A stretch of 64,000 nt of DNA from NCBI GenBank assembly GCA_965230485.1, contig CBDDLA010000001.1, forward strand, positions 744,001-808,000. Direction: 5' to 3'. Below the pieces are notes generated by a model. It had not been told where the DNA came from. It was given only the letters and a program-made list of their open reading frames with translations, and ran no database searches. This DNA is from Putridiphycobacter sp965230485 (GTDB lineage Bacteria > Bacteroidota > Bacteroidia > Flavobacteriales_D > Crocinitomicaceae). Shown one piece after another: positions 60,605-64,000 of this stretch; position 1 is the stretch's first letter; each line of letters opens with the position of its first letter. The position numbers and the translations under genes were made by a program.

Positions 60605-60801
60605 CAATAAAACATCATGCAAAGCTTATCAATTATAATAAGTACCAGGCTTTATTAAAATAATATATTCAAAATGGAGGCTAGCTATACTTAGTCTATT
60701 TTTGAATTAGACTACAAATACTGATAAAAGAAAACTGGCTTATCTATTTAAAGCAAAATTTCAACCTAATAAATGATAGAGAAATTAGAAAGAATTAACT
60801 G

Positions 60802-62490
60802 CTACAAAACGATTAATTTTTGAGTTCTAAAGATATTGTTTTCACCCGCCTTAACATAATAAATTCCTTCTGGTAAATAGGAAATGTTAATTGGCACTCC
60901 AGTCTCATAATTAGAGAACCTAACAACTTCTTCACCAATTTGATTATAGATAATTACCTCAAGTCCAGAAACATCATCTAATTCAATTCTGAATTGGTCC
61001 GTAGCAGGGTTTGGATACACCTTCATTTTATCTAATTGCGAAAAGTCTTCGATTCCATTTACCATACCATCACCCAATGAACAGAGGTAGTAATTTCCCT
61101 GCATTACTTTAGTAGTTCCATTGCCAAGAGGATCTAAAAATGCTTTTAAAGACTCTACATTACTTGCACCAGACCAGTTATAAGACATTTTCCCGTATAA
61201 ATCTGGACGGTTTTGTCCTCCTGGAGATACATCATTACACTCTGACTGACCTCCAGAGAGCTGGCCAAGTATAAGACCACTACTATTAAATATTGGCGAG
61301 CCTGACGAGCCTCCTTCATTAATGCCATGTCCATTAGGTGTCCCTATCCATCTGACTTCCCAATGAGTACCAGCAGGTGTACCAGCCCAATTGTCACTTT
61401 TTAAACTTGTGTTGTAAGTAGAAATTTTCTTTTCATCACCTGCCGGATGGTGCACTGCAACTCCACTTGAACTGCCTGATCCTGTTGCATCCCAACCATT
61501 AAAATATGGTGTTTCTGATTCATCAATAAAATCATTTAATTCCAATAAAATATAATCAGATGCCTCTATCCCATCATTATTCGTACTCCTTGCTTTTTTT
61601 GAGCAACCTACCATTGAAAAGCCTCCAGGTGCGAAATTCGCTCCACAGTTTTTATTTTGGTAACCAAATCTAAAAAACCACTGATTCATATCAGCTGCTG
61701 AACTATTCATATCATTGTCATCAATGGCACAATGATGGGCAGATAAAATATAAGGAGTACAATCTTCAGCTGTATTATTGACTAAACTGCCTGAGCAAAA
61801 CCCTGTATTTCCATTATTTAATAAAGTTAATCTGACAACACCGTCAATTTGTGGTCTCCAATTATCACCTTCAGGACAGACAACATCAACTTGACATGTT
61901 CCTGCTCTATCTGCATAAGTATTTGATTGGCTGCTTAATGGTCTTATCATATTATAGAAACCATTTAAGCCATGAATTGATATTTTACCAACCCCTAGCA
62001 TTTTTCTAGGTTCCAGGTATTCCAGTACAAGTGATTCACCGTGGATATAATCGGTAGCATAGAATCCCGATTGAGGATTATCTTCACTAGTAATTGTCGC
62101 CAATATTTCTCTATAATCTGGAGAATAAACAAAAAATTTCCCCCCTTGGGGAATTAAGAATTGATCAAAATAGGCACTTACAGCAAGAGCGTTTGGCACT
62201 TTTAGTATTAACCGCCATAACTTATCTCCGTTGTCTAAGTCAAACCAGGTTCCAGAATTATTAAGATTCAACTCAACTGATTCAACCACACCGGCTCTAG
62301 GAAAATCACTTTCTGAATTGGCATCCTCATTTAAAAGGAAATTTACATCTAAGCTATCTCCTTCAAAAACATCCGTATATTCAATATTAAAAACTTTATT
62401 ATCTCCTGAGTAAGGTACTTCACTTCGATCATTTTGACCAAATAAAGTAACTGTTAAAAAAAGACTAAGTACTTTAAAAAATTGTTTCAT
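60802..62490 (-). CDS. Secreted trypsin-like (lysyl endopeptidase-type) protease with T9SS domain
   Basis: 562 residues from ATG 62490 (MKQFFKVLSLFLTVTLFGQ signal peptide). Catalytic triad candidates: His in LSAHHCA, Asp in EASDYILLELND, Ser in NEGGSSGSPIFN, flanked by Cys-rich and GHGIN segments typical of lysyl endopeptidase-like proteases. A C-terminal T9SS sorting domain (MKVYPNPATDQ ... IYYVKAGENN ... KLIVL) directs export. A digestive extracellular enzyme is likely. Confidence 0.85.
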   Translation of the reverse strand: MKQFFKVLSLFLTVTLFGQNDRSEVPYSGDNKVFNIEYTDVFEGDSLDVNFLLNEDANSESDFPRAGVVESVELNLNNSGTWFDLDNGDKLWRLILKVPNALAVSAYFDQFLIPQGGKFFVYSPDYREILATITSEDNPQSGFYATDYIHGESLVLEYLEPRKMLGVGKISIHGLNGFYNMIRPLSSQSNTYADRAGTCQVDVVCPEGDNWRPQIDGVVRLTLLNNGNTGFCSGSLVNNTAEDCTPYILSAHHCAIDDNDMNSSAADMNQWFFRFGYQNKNCGANFAPGGFSMVGCSKKARSTNNDGIEASDYILLELNDFIDESETPYFNGWDATGSGSSSGVAVHHPAGDEKKISTYNTSLKSDNWAGTPAGTHWEVRWIGTPNGHGINEGGSSGSPIFNSSGLILGQLSGGQSECNDVSPGGQNRPDLYGKMSYNWSGASNVESLKAFLDPLGNGTTKVMQGNYYLCSLGDGMVNGIEDFSQLDKMKVYPNPATDQFRIELDDVSGLEVIIYNQIGEEVVRFSNYETGVPINISYLPEGIYYVKAGENNIFRTQKLIVL

Positions 62491-62597
62491 GAGGTTGTTT
62501 TTTCGAACTTCAAAATTATCAAAATAAAACTTAAATTTCATTAATTTTAAATGATTAATATTGAAAACCTAAAATAGTTTCCATAATTTCGAGGCAC

Positions 62598-62605
62598 TAT
62601 ATTTG
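62598..62605 (+). promoter_or_regulatory. Bacteroidetes -7 box TATATTTG for S41 gene
   Basis: TATATTTG lies 31 nt before ATG 62637, with a TTTC-type -33 candidate near 62576. Confidence 0.5.
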
Positions 62606-62636
62606 TACCTTACAGTTGATAATTAAAAAAAGTAAG

Positions 62637-64000
62637 ATGAAAATTACATTCTTTATTGCATTAAGCATATCATTAATACATGGCTATTCTCAAACGAATG
62701 ATCAATTAGAAACAACCATAAAGTTTCAGGAAGTTTTTGGTTACTTGAACGGTAACTATGTTGAAGACTTTGATGGCGCTAAAATAGCCGACGCGGCAAT
62801 TGTCGCTATGTTAAAAGAACTTGACCCTCACACATACCTTATTCCAAAAGAGCAGGTTAAAGCATCTAACAGTCAGATAAATGGGTCTTTCGTAGGTGTA
62901 GGAATAAGGTTTCAAATAAAAAATGATACCCTGATGGTTGTGAACACTATTGAAGGAGGACCTTGTGAAAAAGTTGGGGTAAAAGCTGGAGATAAAATTG
63001 TCATAGTAGATGATACTTTAATAGCCGGAGTCGGTCTTAAAAATAGTCAGGTCAGAGAATATTTAATGGGTGAGCTAGGAACTGAAGTTGTAATTGGCAT
63101 TAAACGTAGAGGGGAAAAAGAATTGCTTACCTTTAACGTTACACGAGATAAAATACCTTTAAATTCAGTGGCTAGCTATTTTATGGCTACCGAAAAGACT
63201 GGTTATTTAAAAATCACTTCATTTTCTAGAACAACACCTGAAGAAATGATGAGTGCTATACAGGAACTGAAAGCAAAAGGTATGGAAAATTTAATTTTAG
63301 ATTTGAAAGGAAATGGAGGAGGATTGTTATCTGTTGCTAAGTTCATGGCAGACCAATTTTTAGATGATGACAAACTAATTGTGTACTCAAAAGGTCGTTC
63401 TTATCCAGAAGAAAGGTATGTCGCCAATAATAAAAATTACAGAGGTGATTATTATGGTGGAAAAAAGAACGGTATTTTCGAAAAAGGAAAACTAGTGGTG
63501 TTGACAGATGAAAGTTCAGCATCAGCTTCAGAAATTGTTTCCGGTGCTTTGCAAGATTGGGACAGAGCACTTGTAGTCGGAAGAAGAACCTTTGGTAAAG
63601 GTCTCGTTCAACGACCATATAACTTGTCAGATGGTTCAGTTATTCGTGTTACTGTTGCTAGGTACTATACACCATCAGGAAGATTCATTCAAAAGCCATA
63701 TGACTCTGGGGCCGACGAATATTATGCTGATCGTTCGAATAGGTTTAAAAATGGTGAATTTATGCATGCAGATAGCATTAAACTTCCTGATTCGTTGAAA
63801 GTAAAAACCTTGCAGCTAGAAAGAACTGTTTACGGTGGAGGCGGAATTATGCCAGATGTATTTGTACCTCTTGACACGTCAAAAAATAGTTCCACATACA
63901 GGAAAATTAATAGAAAAGGTATCATCAATACGTTCGCGCTGGACTATGTTGACCAAAAAAGAGACGAACTCAAAATGTTATATCCAGATTTTGCGGATTT
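62637..64000 (+). CDS. S41-family C-terminal processing protease, 3' end missing
   Basis: Begins MKITFFIALSISLIHGYSQ (signal peptide) and stays open to the window end, 454 codons so far. A PDZ domain (about 90-165, VGVGIRFQIKNDTLMVVNTIEGGPCEKVGVKAGDKIV) precedes the catalytic domain with Ser in LTDESSASASEIVSGAL and Lys in RRTFGKGLVQ, the Ser-Lys dyad. Tail-specific-protease type, periplasmic. The 5' end is complete and the protein continues past 64000. Confidence 0.9.
   Translation, partial: MKITFFIALSISLIHGYSQTNDQLETTIKFQEVFGYLNGNYVEDFDGAKIADAAIVAMLKELDPHTYLIPKEQVKASNSQINGSFVGVGIRFQIKNDTLMVVNTIEGGPCEKVGVKAGDKIVIVDDTLIAGVGLKNSQVREYLMGELGTEVVIGIKRRGEKELLTFNVTRDKIPLNSVASYFMATEKTGYLKITSFSRTTPEEMMSAIQELKAKGMENLILDLKGNGGGLLSVAKFMADQFLDDDKLIVYSKGRSYPEERYVANNKNYRGDYYGGKKNGIFEKGKLVVLTDESSASASEIVSGALQDWDRALVVGRRTFGKGLVQRPYNLSDGSVIRVTVARYYTPSGRFIQKPYDSGADEYYADRSNRFKNGEFMHADSIKLPDSLKVKTLQLERTVYGGGGIMPDVFVPLDTSKNSSTYRKINRKGIINTFALDYVDQKRDELKMLYPDFAD

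Overview
The window is AT-rich chromosomal DNA from a member of the Bacteroidota, probably marine Flavobacteriia or Cytophagia. The evidence is type IX secretion (T9SS) C-terminal sorting domains on three secreted proteases, a TonB-dependent receptor, type III glutamine synthetase, TAnnTTTG-type promoter boxes and weak or absent Shine-Dalgarno sequences. All identifications come from reading the sequence; no database search was possible.

Layout. Positions 1-7133 are host: the end of an LpxL-type acyltransferase, a TonB-dependent receptor operon, and a frameshifted thermolysin-like T9SS protease with an overlapping partner gene. The competence helicase gene comM/yifB starts at 7134 and is cut in two. 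Its 5' part ends at 7970 and its 3' part resumes at 39766. The intervening ~31.8 kb is a prophage with a large serine recombinase at its right end. Both junctions share only the dinucleotide GA. The reconstructed attP is a symmetric inverted repeat centred on that GA, and excision would restore a 512-codon comM in frame.

Prophage. The left arm (8.1-13.0 kb) carries non-phage cargo: a secreted T9SS metzincin protease, a lipoprotein, a coiled-coil membrane protein and a beta-helix membrane protein. The protease shares a 14-bp palindrome and its leader/signal-peptide region with the host protease at 4084. A leftward late region (13.0-34.9 kb) encodes terminase, a tail chaperone with a -1 frameshift, tail proteins, tape measure, prohead protease, scaffold, capsid and portal. 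Tail genes lie between terminase and head genes. A motif CTATTTATnnTAAA lies just upstream of nine of these genes, including a sigma-factor-like gene. The late block is interrupted at 29.9-31.0 kb by a mirrored inverted-repeat array and an opposing gene. A control region with three palindromic repeats (35.2 kb) separates late genes from small early/accessory genes and the integrase. No endolysin, replication gene or clear repressor was recognised.

Positions 40.5-64 kb are host again: a diheme lipoprotein, universal stress protein, grpE-dnaJ, nitroreductase, a small regulator/membrane-protein/COQ4-like cluster, diacylglycerol kinase, an M48 peptidase, glnN, a six-gene photolyase-like/SDR/SRPBCC/flavin-reductase operon, tRNA-Leu(GAG), a T9SS trypsin-like protease and an S41 protease that runs off the end.
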